Source of the DNA: Hypomesus transpacificus
Lineage: Eukaryota > Chordata > Actinopteri > Osmeriformes > Osmeridae
Direction of reading: 5' to 3'
DNA length: 64,000 nucleotides
NCBI RefSeq assembly: GCF_021917145.1
Contig: NC_061063.1
Span: forward strand, 7,259,944-7,323,943
The notes beneath the pieces are model-generated. The model saw only the letters and a list, made by a program, of their open reading frames with translations, was not told the DNA's origin and searched no databases. Positions within the stretch are counted from its first letter, which is position 1; each line of letters opens with the position of its first letter. Below are positions 10,201 to 20,600 of the stretch, one piece after another. The translations under genes were made by a program, and so were the position numbers.

Positions 10201-11829
10201 AAGCTCACGAGGCAACAAAAAAAGAGCAAGAAAGAGAAACATTGCAATTGAAGATGGAGACAAGTCTTAAAATAACGAGCGATAAGCAAGAAAGATGAAG
10301 CTGCAGGGCCGGTAGACAGAGAGACAGACAGACAGACAGACAGGAAGATAGACAGGCAGAAAGGAAGACAGAGACAGACAGACAGACAGGCAGGAAGAGA
10401 CAAAGACCCACAGAGGCACACAGATGGTTTAAACATCCCTTTCAAGTATATCAGTGGGGAGAAGACTGCTCTTAGGTTACTACACTGTCTCCCTGGAGAA
10501 TAAGCTAGACAGGAGATGGCTGGCTGGGCTTGGGAAAACTAAGTAAGTTCCCTCTGTGAAGGCCTGACCTCAGGAGGATGGCAAGGCTCAACGCTAACGA
10601 CTAGTGAAGAGAGCTTCTGCATTGGCTTTGTTTCACATCGGCCAATCAGAACATGATACCACAGTCCTTTGGTGCCTATTAGTCTGTGCCTACACAGTCA
10701 ATTAAGCCTTCAAGATTAAGAACTCAATGTGTTCAATAGAAACAATATTTTGGTTTAAAGTGTAACTGAAGATATACCATAACTGTTATTCTTGTAAACA
10801 GAAGTAAAGAATGATAAACCTTAAGGCTACCAAAAGTAACAACCTAGATCACTCAAAGATTATTCATGAGAGGCTCAAAGCAAAGACTGAGATCAATACT
10901 TTAGTCTTATCAGATCTATAGGCTCAGCTGTAGCCCAGTTAATAGTTGACTCAACTACAAACAGGTTCTAACCAATCCAGATGCCACAGAATGAATCAAT
11001 ACTGTATTGGCACCTATGGCAAAATAACTGACTAGATTAGCTAGCAAGTCAACAATGTTAATGAGCAAGCTATATCTGTCTCCCATTAAAAAAATGAGAT
11101 TTTCCCAAAAAATGCAGAACACAATTTGTCATCAAATGTCTGACATTCAAATTATAACCAACCAGGTAGACAAGAAAACCCTTTCCACCATCGTAAGCAT
11201 CCACAGTGATGCAGTTGTTCTGCTGAATCTGGACCCAGGTCTGTTTGCTAGCATTTACATTACATTTAGTCATTTAGCAGACACTCTTATCCAGAGCAAC
11301 CTACAGTAAATACAGGGACATTCTCCCCGAGGCAAGTAAGGTGAAGTGGCTTGCCCAAGGACACAACGTCATTTGGCACGGCCTGGAATCAAACCGGCAA
11401 CCTTCTGATTCCTAGCCCGATTCCCTAACCGCTCTGCCATCCGACTCCCTCTCTGTACCTGAGCCTCCACACTGCTGACTGAGTGCTGGTCCAGCGCGGC
11501 GTCGCCCTCCAGCCTCAGCTCTGGCTCCGGGTCGGCGATGGGAGCCTTGGGCTCGTCCTCCCCCTTGTGGTCCTTCTCTCCGGCCTCCCCCTCGCACTGC
11601 GAGCGCCTCTTCAGGAAGGAGGAGAAGAGACGCGAGAGGCCCCGGCCGGCCGAGGTGCGGGTGCGTGGCTTCAGCTGCTCCTCCTCGGGGGAGGGCGAGC
11701 CGGGGCTCTGGGGGGCGGTGGGCGAGGCGTCCTGGGGCTCCGAGGGCCCAGGGTCCTGCGCTTCCGGCTCTCCCTGCTGCCTCGGCTTCTTCTGCTGGCT
11801 CTCTGCCTCGTCTGTCGTCATGGCAACGG
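1..11829 (-). CDS. epb41: Protein 4.1R (erythrocyte membrane protein band 4.1), 3' end outside window
   Basis: Membrane-skeleton adaptor that links spectrin-actin to membrane proteins. Coding exons read on the minus strand, high to low: 11821-11459, 9853-9560, 9221-9117, 8990-8948, 8848-8773, 8459-8241, 7996-7909, 7083-6931, 6830-6733, 6629-6454, then cassette exons 6314-6233, 5434-5297, 4184-4113, 3231-3181, 2780-2244 and 1697-1620, then 651-410 and 46-1 (partial). The reading frame stays open through all joins. Two features identify 4.1R rather than 4.1G, 4.1N or 4.1B: the headpiece signatures [13 protein letters not shown] and [13 protein letters not shown], and the FERM text [10 protein letters not shown] and [16 protein letters not shown]. 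The spectrin-actin-binding and C-terminal domains must lie beyond base 1. Teleosts commonly keep two copies (a and b); I cannot say which this is. Confidence 0.93.
410..651 (-). CDS. epb41: epb41 post-FERM exon (RPVSAP region)
   Basis: The exon starts two bases before an ATG codon at acceptor CCCTGTAG and ends in phase 0 at donor GTATTA. It encodes [20 protein letters not shown] and then [14 protein letters not shown]. This matches in position and character the mammalian 4.1R segment after RSLDGA (RSPRPTSAPAITQ). It is basic and Ser-rich, with RRxS-type sites. Its acceptor lies directly against the minisatellite. Confidence 0.8.
655..1478 (+). repeat. 12-bp minisatellite GGAGGGGGAACA inside an epb41 intron
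   Basis: About 68 near-perfect copies of a 12-bp purine-rich unit with G/A variants (GGAGGAGGAACA, GGAAGGGGAACA). Because 12 is a multiple of three, all frames stay open and give false proteins (Cys-Ser-Pro, Phe-Pro-Leu, Gly-Asn-Arg repeats). On the transcribed strand it is pure pyrimidine apart from one G per unit, and it runs directly into the splice acceptor at 652. Confidence 0.97.
1620..1697 (-). CDS. epb41: epb41 cassette exon N, DDWFELLD motif
   Basis: Twenty-six codons, phase 1-1, acceptor AATTCTCCTCAG, donor GTACTGAC. Encodes [20 protein letters not shown]. Both splice sites are good, and the phase fits the flanking exons. The intron that follows (652-1619) is almost entirely a 12-bp minisatellite. 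Confidence 0.72.
2244..2780 (-). CDS. epb41: epb41 large cassette exon with coiled coil and DLWYILLD motif
   Basis: One hundred seventy-nine codons, phase 1-1, strong acceptor CTTTCTTCCCTGCCAG, donor GTACAAG. The first third is Ala/Pro/Arg-rich. The middle, from [14 protein letters not shown] through [18 protein letters not shown] to [12 protein letters not shown], has the Leu/Gln/Glu spacing of an amphipathic helix or coiled coil. The end is [20 protein letters not shown], a variant of the motif in the smaller cassettes. Reading past the donor hits a stop after 19 residues, which supports the splice call. Not recognised from mammalian 4.1R. Confidence 0.7.
3181..3231 (-). CDS. epb41: epb41 cassette exon M, DDWFWLLD motif
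   Basis: Seventeen codons, phase 1-1, acceptor GGATCTCAG, donor GTACTGAA. Encodes [17 protein letters not shown]. An acceptor 19 bases upstream (CCTAAACAG) looks good by eye but would start in phase 0 and so does not follow the FERM-adjacent exon in frame. This is the shortest cassette, essentially the motif alone. Confidence 0.62.
4113..4184 (-). CDS. epb41: epb41 cassette exon L, DDWFVLLD motif
   Basis: Encodes [20 protein letters not shown], phase 1-1, 72 nt with acceptor CATCCAG and donor GTAGCC (4112-4111). Acceptors at TAACAG (exon start 4208, 96 nt) and GACAG (start 4175, 63 nt) are also in phase. A donor ten bases upstream (GTCTCC) would break the phase, which favours the one chosen. 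It closely resembles exon N ([16 protein letters not shown]) and exon K. Confidence 0.65.
4743..4820 (+). repeat. (CA)n microsatellite
   Basis: Uninterrupted AC dinucleotide run of roughly 75 bases between two epb41 cassette exons. It starts with a few ACGC variants. Confidence 0.95.
5297..5434 (-). CDS. epb41: epb41 candidate cassette exon, Ser-rich
   Basis: Forty-six codons, phase 1-1, acceptor GTGAGACAG, donor GTAGCC. The translation starts [19 protein letters not shown] and ends [17 protein letters not shown]. The tail [11 protein letters not shown] can be aligned loosely with [12 protein letters not shown] of the neighbouring cassette, but the Trp and Asp are missing. Support is an open frame, matching phase at both ends, usable splice sites and position among sister exons. 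It is the least certain of the six. Confidence 0.45.
6233..6314 (-). CDS. epb41: epb41 cassette exon K, DDWF-LMD motif
   Basis: The exon encodes [20 protein letters not shown] and ends in phase 1 at donor GTACTG (6232-6231). The frame from the preceding FERM-adjacent exon needs a two-base start. Acceptor GACAG (exon start 6295, 63 nt) or CAAG (start 6304, 72 nt) gives that. The visually stronger TACTTCAG acceptor (start 6314, 82 nt) does not fit the frame, so the exact 5' edge is open. It is the first of six symmetric exons inserted between RSLDG and the conserved RPVSAP exon. I do not recognise it from mammalian 4.1R. Confidence 0.65.
6454..9221 (-). CDS. epb41: epb41 FERM domain and FERM-adjacent exons
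   Basis: Eight exons: 9221-9117 ([19 protein letters not shown]1), 8990-8948 ([14 protein letters not shown]), 8848-8773 ([19 protein letters not shown]), 8459-8241 ([20 protein letters not shown]2), 7996-7909 ([19 protein letters not shown]), 7083-6931 ([18 protein letters not shown]3/PH-like), 6830-6733 ([13 protein letters not shown]) and 6629-6454 ([23 protein letters not shown]-adjacent). Sizes 105, 43, 76, 219, 88, 153, 98 and 176 nt keep one reading frame. In 4.1R this domain binds glycophorin C, band 3, p55 and calmodulin. No key residue looks lost. The last exon ends RSLDG in phase 1, the phase used by every following cassette exon. Confidence 0.95.
7088..7240 (+). repeat. (GA)n microsatellite next to a splice acceptor
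   Basis: About 150 bases of GA with sparse CAGA and AAAG interruptions. On the epb41 strand it is (CT)n ending CTCTCTTCAG, the acceptor of the F3-lobe exon at 7083. Confidence 0.95.
7705..7900 (-). mobile_element. tRNA-derived SINE, copy 1
   Basis: Minus orientation. The head reads GTCAGATGGCCGAGCGGTTA, a box-A-like tRNA Ser/Leu start, followed by the box-B-like segment GGTTGCCGGTTTGATTGCC. The body contains GACGTTGTGTCCTTGGGCAA, and the tail CTGTAAGTCGCTCTGGATAA is the common fish SINE end. It shares most bases with the copies at 11252 and 38150. It sits in an epb41 intron, in the gene's orientation, about 6 bases from the 5' splice site. Confidence 0.9.
8057..8145 (+). repeat. 24-bp tandem repeat with (CA)n
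   Basis: Three copies of CACACACACAGTAACACAAG plus AACA, in the intron between the FERM exons at 7996 and 8241. Confidence 0.85.
9560..9853 (-). CDS. epb41: epb41 acidic headpiece exon entering the FERM domain
   Basis: Ninety-eight codons, phase 0 to 0, acceptor TTCCGTCAG, donor GTAAGA. Most of the exon encodes a Lys/Glu-rich low-complexity stretch with a GE dipeptide run. It ends with [21 protein letters not shown], the first strand of the FERM F1 lobe. The Met in that segment matches the internal start of the short 4.1R isoforms. An alternative acceptor nine bases downstream (CCTGTCCAG) would shorten the exon by three residues without changing frame. Confidence 0.9.
9854..11251 (-). other. 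epb41: epb41 intron between the headpiece exons
   Basis: Apart from the GACA repeat at about 10.3 kb and the SINE beyond its far end, I see ordinary AT-rich intron with no convincing exon. Confidence 0.6.
10314..10401 (+). repeat. (GACA)n / (GGCA)n simple repeat
   Basis: Degenerate GACA tetranucleotide array with GGAAGA and GGCAGA variants, in the intron upstream of the acidic headpiece exon. Confidence 0.85.
11252..11450 (-). mobile_element. tRNA-derived SINE, copy 2
   Basis: Same element and orientation as the copy at 7705. The head is GTCGGATGGCAGAGCGGTTA and the tail ends in repeated ATTTACAT-like bases. It begins about 6-8 bases after the donor of the first epb41 coding exon. Confidence 0.9.
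11459..11829 (-). CDS. epb41: epb41 first coding exon (headpiece)
   Basis: The acceptor CTCCAG follows a run of C (plus-strand G run at 11834-11847). ATG lies at 11821-11819, and 363 coding bases end in phase 0 at donor GTACAG. The product begins [12 protein letters not shown], like the MTTE start of long vertebrate 4.1R forms. It is Pro/Glu-rich and contains the conserved block [16 protein letters not shown] and then [11 protein letters not shown], both recognisable from mammalian 4.1R headpieces. This is the start used by the long isoform; shorter 4.1R forms start downstream, at the FERM domain. A SINE begins about 8 bases past the donor. Confidence 0.9.
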
Positions 11830-14800
11830 CTGGAGGGGGGGGGGGGGAAAGCACGCGAGCATGCATCGTGACGGTTAGTACGCTGGAACAGCATGTGTAG
11901 AAAAGAGGGTATACACGGTTTACCAAGGGTGGGATCATAATTGTAATGTTACAATATGGTCATTACACTAAATACCAGCCAGCCACCTGGTGGAATGGTG
12001 GCTTCAACGCAGGTAATTATTCAAACACACACGCACACAGACGCACACACGGATACACACACACAGGGGAAGGGAAAGACGTAGGCAAGAGTGGCCTTCC
12101 AAACGATTCTCTTCACCCGCAGGATAGAGACATGAACATCAGGAGGGGGGGGAGGTCTTTCATAGGTGCTGATTGTGCCTCAGTCCTGTATGCTCAGACG
12201 GCTGAGCCAAGCATCATCAGGGTTCAGCACCGCAGGAGAACTGCTGGGCCTGGGGTCCCATAGCAACATTTTAGAATAGAAAGGGTTCACCTCAGATGCG
12301 TAGATCGCTTAAAAATTCCTCTTTTTTTTTACACAAAACTATAGAGACAGCTGACTAATGTCTCGTTTGCTTGTTATTTAGTTTCTAGTCCTTTGGGCCC
12401 AGCTACAACAGTATGTCCGTGGAGGGTATATGGTCGCGGTGTGAAGTAAGATTGAACACAACCAATGATTGTCTCTCTCTATTGAATTTTGAACTGAACA
12501 GGTTTCACCCGGCGAGGCTGCGGGGAGAGGGGTTGCCATGGCAACGCCAGCTTTTACGGGGAGGGGGAGGGGGGGGGGGCTCTGTTGTCATTGTGCTGGT
12601 TGAGTCCTCACTGGTGACTCAGCATGGGAACGTGGGTAGAGTCTGGTCATAGCCATCCAGAAGGCTGTGGAGGATCAGAGGATGTATGCTTAGCACCATC
12701 GCTTTGCCCTCGACCACAAGCATGCTGTGGCTGCCATCCCTGTCCAGGTTTCAGTTTGCCTCTATCTCTATCTATCTATGTCTCTATCTTTCACCATCAA
12801 GGCCTTCAACACCCAACCCCCACCCCCAGACACAGTCTATCTCAGCCCTGTTCCCAATTTGATGGACACAATGGGAGGTTAATCAAAGGAAGCACTTGCT
12901 TAATTGCAGTTCTGAGAGGGAATGCCACATAGGACAAAACACCAGCACTATTACAGCCTGACTGCTGATAAATTCCCACTGTACCTCTCATGTCCAGTGC
13001 TGTACACTTCAGCAGTTCATCCAGGGAGAGAAGTGCAGTTGTTCACAGGCCCCAGGGCAGAAAACGAGAGGAGAGACTAAAGGGACCAGGTGGATGAGGT
13101 GAAGAAGGGTCCTTCAGATTCTCCTTCATGGACAACACGCTGCTCAAAGAAGAGATTTGACAGAGCAGAGAGCAGCTGCTGGTCTACTTGATCACATCAT
13201 TCTAAGAACTCTCCCACACAGCTTCAGGAGGCCCGGGCAGTCCTGTGGTATAGAGCTGATTAGCTTTCACTCTCCAGTATCTTATTCACCTCCCAGCCTT
13301 CTCCGTATCTCTCTCTCCATCTCTCTCTCTCCATTTCTCTCCCTCGCCTGCCCCTCTTTTTCTTATTTTATTTCCCCCTCATTACTCTACTGCGGCTCAG
13401 AGACTAGAATCGCCATAATTATCACCGCCATTATCATCATTCCAGTCTTTAAACAGGGATACTGCTTTCAGGCTCTGGGAGCACAAGGGAGACAAGAAGC
13501 AACCAACCAGAACTCTGCTTATTCTCCTCATACCCATTCATGTCTCTATTTCAGGTCCATCTGATGATGTTCTTGACTGGAACGTCTTAGTACTAGATGT
13601 ACTTAGTTTTATGTGATGGAAAAGAGGCTTGGTGTCAATGTGGCACACAAACAATGTGTTTGCGTTCATATTTGTCTAGTTCTTGTCTCACAGGTGTGTG
13701 TGTGTGTGTGTGTGCGTTCTCATTAGGCCTGATTATGTGACTTCCTTACTAGTCACAATGTAGAAAGCGATATGGTTCTAGCTGTCACATCCGCTCTCTG
13801 TGGTCCAAGGTTCATTCTCCAAATCTGACACACAGGGTGTGGGTAGATGTCAAATCACAATCACGTTGGGAACAGGATTTGGCACGTGTCTCTGTCCAGT
13901 CACATTATGCTGCCACACAAGCACAGTGGTACACCTCCTTCCTGTAGAAACCACCTTGCAGTGGAAGGCAGAGAAAGTTGGAGGGAAAGTGCAGAACGTG
14001 CAAGTGACCAAGAAGAAGAGACGGTCTATCTGATCTTTAAATGGCTCCCTTTGGTCTTTTAGCCAAAGCAACACACACTACACAACAACAACAACATCCC
14101 AGAGAGGCATGCATGCGTCATGGATCAGAGCTGGGGGCGGAGGGATACTAAATCCTCTTCAGCTCTCTCTTTCTCTCTCTGCTTTTGTGCATCGTGTGAC
14201 CGGTAGGCTAACAGCACTCCATTGCTGCTAATCCACCCTTCAGCTCCCTCCCTCCCTCCCCCCCCTCCCCCCCTCCCTCCCTCCGTCCTTCCGTCCCTCC
14301 CCTCCGTCCCTCCGTCCCTCCCCCCTGCCTGCCACCACCATGAGGGCCTGAGCCCTGTCACCCTGCAGCCTCCCTGCAGTGCCACTTCATCCTGTTATAA
14401 CAGACTGCGCAGCACACACACATTTTCTCTGTCTCTACCTTATCCAACTGCAACGCACACATTCACTATCTCCAGAATCCCATTAAAACAGACTCCACCT
14501 GTCAACGTACCAGCCAACGCAGTCAACTGAGACACACACACACACAGTGTGTGCCTCACAGACGCTTGGGCAGCCAATTGGCTTGGTTACTGATTTACCC
14601 CTTTGGTCACTCACACCTCAAGTAAGTGGATTAAGAAGAGTGACACTGCACTCTTCTTGCAACAAAATCATGCAATGACAATCCATGATCACCCTACATA
14701 CACACACAAAGAAAACACACACAAACACACACAGTGAACACACAATTAAACAGCAGGGGGAGCATGTGTTGGCATAGCAGATGTTAAGGGGTGTGATCCA

Positions 14801-17368
14801 GCTCTCTGGCCTCTCTTTCTAGGGGTCGAAGGAGTAGCCATGACACCTTAGACTTAATTAACCCGCAGCCACACAACATGGCCACTCTCAGCCAGTTTGA
14901 TATCACAGGGTCTTAGGGTATCACAGGGTCTAAGGGTCTTAGGGTATCACAGGGTCTTAGGGTATCACAGGACCCTAGGGTATCACAGGGTCCTAGGGTA
15001 TCACAGGGTCCTAGGGTATCACAGGACCCTAGGGTATCACAGGGTCCTAGGGTATCACAGGGCCCTAGGGTATCACAGGGTCTAAGGGTATCACAGGACC
15101 CTAGGGTATCACAGGGTCTTAGGGTATCACAGGACCCTAGTGTATCACAGGGTCTTAGGGTATCACAGGACCCTAGTGTATCACAGGGTCCTAGGGTATC
15201 ACAGGGCCCTAGGGTATCACAGGGTCCTAGGGTATCACAGGACCCTAGGGTATCACAGGGTCCTAGGGTATCACAGGACCCTAGTGTATCACAGGGCCCT
15301 AGGGTATCACAGGGTCCTAGGGTATCACAGGACCCTAGTGTATCACAGGGTCCTAGGGTATCACAGGGCCCTAGGGTATCACAGGGTGTTAGGGTATCAC
15401 AGGGTCTTAGGGTATCACAGGGCCCTAGGGTATCACAGGGTCCTAGGGTATAGGGTTGTGCCATATAGGCCAGTATGTTAAAGTCTGAGAAGTCAAGAAG
15501 TAGTTTCAAGAGAAAATACTGCCTGTTCATTGCACGATAAAAGAGTTGAGCACTGGTGATGATAAATCGCATGTATTATATTTTGAAGTTGCTCTTGAAT
15601 GCATGATAACTCTTTAAGGTGCTCGAGCTGATTAGAGAACTACACAGGGCCAAGAACTGGGTCAATAATGGACAAGTGTGTTGCATGTGTGAGGACTATT
15701 AAGAAGAGCTCTAAAACTATTGTATGCTGTCTTTGTGTCTGTGGGTTTGTTTGTGTGCGCACACAAACTATACACTCTGCATGCTGTACCTGTACCATAA
15801 TGGGTGTGCACATTTGTATTTCATCATGACAGTTTGGAACCAACTAGATCTATTTTAAGGCTGCCACTGTATTATTCCAAAAAGTCAGCTGGTGTATGAG
15901 ATATGATGACGATAAAAAACAGAAATTGCAGGTTCAGCCCCCAGGAAGTACACTGGAAGAAGAGATGATGCCAGCTCCCTCGTGCTGTGTGGGGCTGACA
16001 GAGAGAAAGGGGGTTGCTGACGAAACAGAAATGACTGGATACGTGGGCTCCATGTGTACGAAGTCTTGATCTAACCAGGGCTTCCGTATGACCGGGATTA
16101 ATTGTGCCCAGCTGCTCACAGGGCATATGGAGTGAAACACAGTCCCTCCACCACACGCATGGATTTCTACTTGCACGCGCGCGTGAACACACACAGCCCT
16201 TAACTGCTCCAAATCACCTTTCACTGCTGAATCAAAAAGCTTTTACCTCTCTCCCTTTCGATCGATCTTCATAAATAAAGCCCGTGACCACACCTTCTAT
16301 TATGCGTGCTAAAGAAAATAAAAATCACCACTAAAATCCATTCTAAAAAAAAACTTCAATAGAAAACCGCTTAAGCAATATCTAAAATTCTAAATGCTCG
16401 GTAGATTGTAGCTGGGTGCAGAAAGTGAGCTTAAGGATTGAAAGCGGCTTTAGAATTAATCGGGCCCTGCGTGGGATTATAGCAGGGTCTGTATGCTGAT
16501 GTGGAGGGCAGAGGCAGCTGGATGTGTGTGTGTCAATCATCCTAGCCCGGCCATCCTGTCCTGCTCCTCCCACACATCCCACCGCACATCCAGCAACCCC
16601 TCACTAACAGTCAGGACCAGAGGAAGTGACCCAAAAAACGATGGCCTGCCTGTCTGCCTGACCTAAATGACTTCAGAGGCAGGAAATGTCTGATGAGTGA
16701 CACTAGAGAAGTGTCAGGGCAGGATTTGGTAAGGGCCCATGAGACCATAGAAATGTGTTGATCAAATATGAGCCATATTTGGTTTCCTTGCACTGGGAGA
16801 CTGGACAGGCCTGGAGGCCATGGCTCAGGGAGTTAGTGACAGCGATCGAAGTAATCAATGATCATTTGAAGTCCACCAAACAAAGCCTTCAGAGAGACAC
16901 ACTTCAACTTCAATACGCTCCTGTGATGTACTGAACTACGGGTCCATGCAAATGAGAGAAAATTATGGTGTCAAATGGCAAACATTTTATTAATTATGAA
17001 AATAGCTAATACGCTTCAATCTTTATGAACATGTAATCCTGCCACAATGATGCTCTTGTCAGCGTCCTCATCCTAAACCCGTTGTCAGACAAGAATTTTG
17101 TCTCTGATGGTCAGGAAGCAAATGTGCCTCCTCTTCCTCACTCATTGTTAAGGCAAACCATATATACATTTTCTCTTAAAATAAGATTGTATTTTCAAAA
17201 TCCAAATGGACCATTCGACACTTTCTATTATAAGCGGGTGGCAGGTGTTTAAAGGTTGTCTGAAAATGGCGCCGAATGTGAAAAAAATGTCAACAGATTT
17301 CTTTCCTCGCGAGCATCGCATCACAATACATAAGCCATCGCTGATGTAGAAGGTTGCACATTTCTTAC
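11830..17368 (-). other. epb41: epb41 first intron (inferred)
   Basis: It contains a C/G run at 11834-11847, short CA runs, a poly-purine/pyrimidine stretch near 14240-14330 and the 18-bp minisatellite at 14.9-15.45 kb. Several open frames occur, but none has family similarity or good splice sites on both sides. Intron status depends on the inferred non-coding exon at 17.4 kb. Confidence 0.5.
14903..15452 (+). repeat. 18-bp minisatellite GGTATCACAGGGTCCTAG
   Basis: About 30 tandem copies of an 18-bp unit. The central bases alternate between GGGTCCTAGG, GGACCCTAGG, GGGCCCTAGG and GGGTCTTAGG, so many units contain the palindromes CCTAGG or GGGCCC. A length divisible by three keeps frames open and produces a false Thr-Leu-Gly-Pro-Cys-Asp protein on the minus strand. 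Confidence 0.97.
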
Positions 17369-17525
17369 CTTTCCTCTCTTTCATTAAAAGAAAAACAGTC
17401 TTCAATCAAAAATAACGGTTGGTTTTATTTTCACGCATCGGATAAAAAGAATGTTAATTCCATGTGTGTTATTATCCAACAATGTTTTATAAAAATGTGT
17501 TTAGGCTCTAGTAAAAAGGGGGAGC
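17369..17525 (-). other. epb41: Probable non-coding first exon of epb41
   Basis: On the minus strand, sequence downstream of a TATA box runs to a strong donor GAGGAAAG/GTAAGAAAT (GT at 17368-17367). It is AT-rich with no long frame. It is the nearest plausible first exon upstream of the ATG exon at 11821. The link to epb41 is inferred from strand and position; transcript data would decide it. Confidence 0.4.
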
Positions 17526-17610
17526 TCCGTATGCAATGAGGCTGGTGTATTTATAGCGCTGCCCAATGGGCGACGTGCAACCACCGGCCTAATCCAATCA
17601 CGGTGTGCAG
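17526..17610 (-). promoter_or_regulatory. TATA/CCAAT core promoter, minus strand
   Basis: TATAAATA on the minus strand (17555-17548). Further upstream are a palindromic CCCATTGGGC (17570-17561 area) and a CCAATCA box at 17594-17600. The order CCAAT-CCAAT-TATA points to transcription toward lower coordinates, that is toward epb41. Confidence 0.5.
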
Positions 17611-20600
17611 GGCTGGTGTTCAGAGGCAAGCGCCAAGGCTGCACCATTGTAACCAAGGATACAGAAATGTGCCCATTTGCTAAGAAAATGTATGTCTATT
17701 TCAAGAAGAGGATAAAGAAATCACATGAACATGCAAGAAAATATGTCAACCTATTCTATGTTATTACATAAATTGTCAGCAAGAGGTTTGGGGAAATTAA
17801 CAATATAATTTTTATAAAGGGGGGAGGAATAGTTATGGCGCACGGGCCAGCCCTGTGCAATGTAAACCCCGTGCCGGGATTAACTTTTAGTTTTTGAATA
17901 TGTTCTACTACCTTATAAAAATGAGGCAGTTCCATGTCTGCTCTAAACCTTGCCTAGGCTACTCTATGTAGTTGGCGCAACCTTCGGAGACGATAATGAA
18001 TACCAATAACCATCCATTTTAGGGCAGATTGAACAAAAAAAACAACAACAAAATCAATTGGAGCAGATCGGCATGCAAAATGTTATTAATAACGTGACTG
18101 TGTGAACCATGCTATAAATACAGTATTTCAACAAAGCGTTTACATGAGTTATATTTTACAGTATGCGAACACAGCTTACAAACCCACAATTCCCACAAAA
18201 GGAACACAAAATAATAGGCTACAGGCCAACTAAGTAGTATGTCTACGTCGAGTTGAAAAGATGTAGGCTCAGATTGGGTCTCAAGCAGCCAGCGTTGTTG
18301 TAATAGGCATATCTAAGCCACTTTTAGCCCCCTCCAATGGGGTATTACGCCAAAACACAATAGCTTCAAAAGTTCAATTTCACTGCACTCAGCATTATTT
18401 TGCTGTGCCTGTGCTGTTAAGCGCCATGTACATAATGTATTATGCGATATTTTCCACGTAGCCTATCGTTCATTCTAGCACAAAAGCCACCTCCCGTTCT
18501 CCTGCACCTCCCCCTTTCGCTGACCCTGCCCCCCAAATGTAAGGAGCAGGTGCTCTGCAAGACCGTCTCGTGATATTAAATGACAACACCAACCAGACAG
18601 GGTCCCCAGAGAGGAGGAAGCAGAAGGCAACCTCAGACCAAAACATAGGCTTGTGAGCGCACACACACACACACACACACACGTGCGCATAAATACGCTA
18701 ACACAAACAATAGGACCTCTTCCCAAACCCACATACTCACAGACATACATACAAACATTACATGAACATATAAATCCACATGCACAGAGATAACCCCTCC
18801 CCAACACTTCTCATCTCACACACAAAAGCAACCCCTCCTTTCTCGCCCACCGCCACTACCGGATCTCTTCTAGAATGTTCCCCAATTCTACCTCCCACTC
18901 CTATAGACATCTGCGACTCTGGCCTCCAGCTGAGTATGTGCTCTTTAATTACCTCACTTCCCGTCCACTCAATTACTGCCCTGATAATACCTTGGTCAAA
19001 CGCACCACTACACTAACAAGCTGGCTGGATCTTTCATGAGGACTATGACAACACTGAGGTACAGATACTTTAGCCCAGGCCCAATGCACAGAGATTATGG
19101 TAGAAACCCAAATTTGAATTATTTTACATAAAAACTCAAACAGTCTGAATTAAGCAAGACACAGATAAATCATTCTGAAAAATTACATCAAACAGCTCAA
19201 AAATGATAAGTCATTTCTATATGTATGTGTGTATTTTTTTTCTTCTTCTTCCAGCACCATGATATCCAGTCCCACACATGACCCAAGTATTATGCAGTGT
19301 TTTCACGGTTGTGTTGATCGGAGGAGGGGAGGGGTGGGGGGTGTGGTATCATTGAAGCACCTCAGGCTCTAATTAGCTCTGAAACTGCAGTCTGTCTGCA
19401 GTTTCATCTCTGTTCAGGGTGAGCTTATGCCCTCACAGCAGACACATTGAAATGATCCCTACTGGTCTGTGTGGATATGTTTAGTTCTGGAACACTTTGT
19501 AATTGTTTTGCAGCCTCAGAATTAGGTCTCAGGAAAGTTGAATTCTCATACTTAAGAGTGAGACAAAGGATTCGTGTGTATGTGTGCAGGAGTGTGTCTG
19601 TGTTGTGGAGGTTATAAAATGTGACCACTATGCAATGTCCAGTATCAGACAATGTTGTGGCTGCATCCTATCGTCTCCATCTGCTCCCCTAACCCCCTTA
19701 TAAAAACTAGGAGTCTGGACAGTCTTGAATCATGTCCGTGCCTGTGTGGGTGCATGCTTAGGTATTTGTGTTTGTCTGAGGAAAATGTAAGATTGAGAAG
19801 GGTGTCAATAGTATAGTTGTGATCCAATTGAGCAGTTCAGACATATCAACATGCATAATTATACTCCAATTAGTCAGATTAAGGATTCCTTTTGGGAGAG
19901 CACCAACAATAATGAATGTATCTTAAATCTTAATCTTAATGTAATGCATCTAAGCAGTGATGTAGGAAGACATTTTTGGGGGGTTCTAAACCTGCTTTCC
20001 TTGTTCATGACAGCATCTGTGAATAATATCTAATCTAACCAAAGGCATTTCATGTTCTGGAATTCCTATTGCTATGTCACAACTAACACAACCCGTGTTA
20101 AGAATCCTAAAGTAAAAAAGGTCTTTACGGTCAAGGTCCTGAATATTAACTTTAAAGGGACCACTTTACTGTTCTCTGTCATGTGTTACATAAACTATTC
20201 CTAGAGACAAAATAAAATAGTTTTCTTTGTTGTATTGCGCATCTGCAGTATTAGTGTTTTTGAAAACCACAACCCTCTGCTGGGATGATTGTTTTTGATC
20301 TATTTTACTGCTCGGTTTCCATGTCGACGATCCATGTAGTTAATCCCATAAACGAGTCAAGAGACCACCTGTTAATCCATTTCCCATGCCTGACTGACTG
20401 CTGCCTCCTGGTGACCAATTTACAGACATGCAGCACTTAGATTCCTAGATAAGTAGTATCTACTGTGGTCCTAGATTACAGACCTTAACAATTTACTGAG
20501 GTCTGCATTATTTTATTCATTTGACAGAAGTTTTTATCCAATGAGACATACCCATACTCTGTAGAGAGTACAGCAGAAGATCAAGGATCAGAGGAGCGTT

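Noticed and set aside
14903-15452. CRISPR-like array
   Set aside because: Units are directly adjacent with no unique spacers, and the surrounding genome is vertebrate.
14897-15572. Open frames with TLGPCD or GYHRVL repeats
   Set aside because: Translation of the 18-bp minisatellite, not a protein.
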